Source: an uncultured Prevotellaceae bacterium
GTDB lineage: Bacteria; Bacteroidota; Bacteroidia; Bacteroidales; Bacteroidaceae
Assembly (NCBI GenBank): GCA_946403615.1
Contig: CAMJAO010000111.1
Span: 1-6,926 of the forward strand
Length of the DNA stretch: 6,926 nt
Direction: 5' to 3'
In this document: piece after piece, positions 6,082-6,926 of the stretch
Position numbering within the stretch: position 1 is the stretch's first letter
Layout of the letters: each line of letters starts with the position of its first letter
Translations under genes and position numbers: made by a program
Notes under the pieces: model-generated
What the model was told of the DNA's origin: nothing
What the model saw: only the letters and a program-made list of their open reading frames with translations
The model's database searches: none

Positions 6082-6926
6082 TTATCGTTTGACAATCTTT
6101 GTCACCTTTTCCGCATCTTTTGCCACATATATGCCACGAGGCAAATGCGAAGACTCGTTTCCGACATATCTACCACTGAGATCATAATACGTTCTACCCT
6201 CTCCTTTTGATCGGGAAGCAGAAGAGATTTCGTCTATGCCATCCGTTGAGTCGAGGAAACAGAAAGAGGCCAAACCACCATCAACAGCCATTTCGGTCAA
6301 CGGCTTTGACATGAAAAATGCGCCGTCAGTGTTTACGTTATTGAGAGTGGAAGCAGGGGTTGAAGTGTTGGTCAGTAAATTATTATCATTATAGGGATAT
6401 GCCCATCCGCGAGCGTATAAAGGAATGGCAGAGGTTCTATTATTTGCCGGGAAAATCGTGTAACGGGCTAAGGATGAAGAGTTAGGAATTCCATTAATAA
6501 AAACGTCTTCATCGTAGTCAACATGGAAAATGATGATACCACTTCCTGGAAGATCAGCATCCCAGCCTTTCTGTTGGCGATTTTCAACGATATAATATTC
6601 ATCCGAATGTCCATCATTGCGGATGAGATATGCCTGCGACTCATCGCTGAGCGCGGACATATCGGTTACGGTCGTTTCTTCTGTCAATTCTTCTGGAGTC
6701 ATCCATCCCATATAGGTACGTTCAAAAGCAGAATATCCGCATGGACGAAATCCGTTACCATTGTAGTTGCCATAGTCCATGAGATCCCAAGATTCAACAT
6801 ATTTCTTGTTGCTATCATAGAAATCAGGGAATCCGAAACAATGACTGTATTCGTGACAGATAGTACCAAATACGCCATAACCGTTATCACTGAATAGTTC
6901 CTGCACACAGCAATAGCAGTCAACGA
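6082..6926 (-). CDS. M6-family secreted zinc metalloprotease, C-terminal part (cut by window edge)
   Basis: The 280 visible residues are the C-terminal part of an immune-inhibitor-A-type (M6) endopeptidase. The reading frame is open up to the right edge, so the start lies outside. The zinc site is HEYSHCFGFPD: His24, Glu25 and His28 of the fragment, followed by the G-F-P-D of the HExxHxxGxxD motif with Asp34 as third ligand. The M6 continuation FYDSNKKYVESWDLMDYGNY and GFRPCGYSAFERTYMGW follows. A beta-rich region then leads to a DGIDEI linker and a terminal domain of the form YYDLSGRYV...LPRGIYVAKD...KIVKR. That ending resembles the type A C-terminal sorting domain of the type IX secretion system, so the enzyme is probably secreted or surface attached. 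A GTG at 6906 is in frame but would cut the fold just before the active site and is not a start. The lipoprotein gene follows 42 bp downstream. Confidence 0.92.
   Translation of the reverse strand, partial: VDCYCCVQELFSDNGYGVFGTICHEYSHCFGFPDFYDSNKKYVESWDLMDYGNYNGNGFRPCGYSAFERTYMGWMTPEELTEETTVTDMSALSDESQAYLIRNDGHSDEYYIVENRQQKGWDADLPGSGIIIFHVDYDEDVFINGIPNSSSLARYTIFPANNRTSAIPLYARGWAYPYNDNNLLTNTSTPASTLNNVNTDGAFFMSKPLTEMAVDGGLASFCFLDSTDGIDEISSASRSKGEGRTYYDLSGRYVGNESSHLPRGIYVAKDAEKVTKIVKR

Overview
The window looks like a chromosomal stretch from a Bacteroidales bacterium, most probably Prevotella or a close relative. The supporting signs are Bacteroidetes-type -7 promoter boxes (TAnnTTTG), A-rich leaders without Shine-Dalgarno sequences, a Bacteroidetes-type WYL regulator, an M6 protease ending in a T9SS-like C-terminal domain, a DUF4298 protein, and moderate GC content with AT-rich intergenic DNA. 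The genus is an inference from protein style; there is no rRNA or other marker gene.

Layout. Positions 1-367 (minus) hold the N-terminal third or so of a WYL-family transcriptional regulator that runs off the left edge. It is divergent from rtcB (609-1781, plus), a complete RNA 3'-phosphate/5'-OH ligase of the E. coli RtcB type with all catalytic residues in place. The 241 bp between them carries two copies of one palindrome, TACGCA-N7-TGCGTA. Each copy lies 8-9 bp upstream of a Bacteroidetes -7-like box, one facing each gene. This is the most interesting part of the window: it looks like an RNA-repair ligase placed under a WYL regulator, in the position that the sigma-54 activator RtcR occupies in E. 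coli.

An imperfect hairpin with a 12-bp perfect outer stem separates rtcB from a convergent minus-strand gene cluster. Read in the direction of transcription, the cluster is a DUF4298 protein (5176-4865), a secreted type-B carboxylesterase (4853-3453), an aldo/keto reductase with a C-terminal 2x[4Fe-4S] ferredoxin domain (3463-2339) and a GNAT acetyltransferase (2279-1848). The gaps are 11 bp, an 11-bp overlap and 59 bp, so this is probably one operon. Its members suggest small-molecule or detoxification metabolism, but no single pathway is evident.

A 275-bp gap (5177-5451) with only weak structure separates this cluster from two more minus-strand genes at the right: the C-terminal part of an M6-family secreted metalloprotease (6926-6082, cut by the window edge) followed 42 bp later by a small lipoprotein of unknown function (6039-5452). 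The order invites the idea of a protease and a paired surface or periplasmic partner, but nothing in the lipoprotein sequence proves it. No tRNA, rRNA, CRISPR array, insertion sequence or attachment site was seen.
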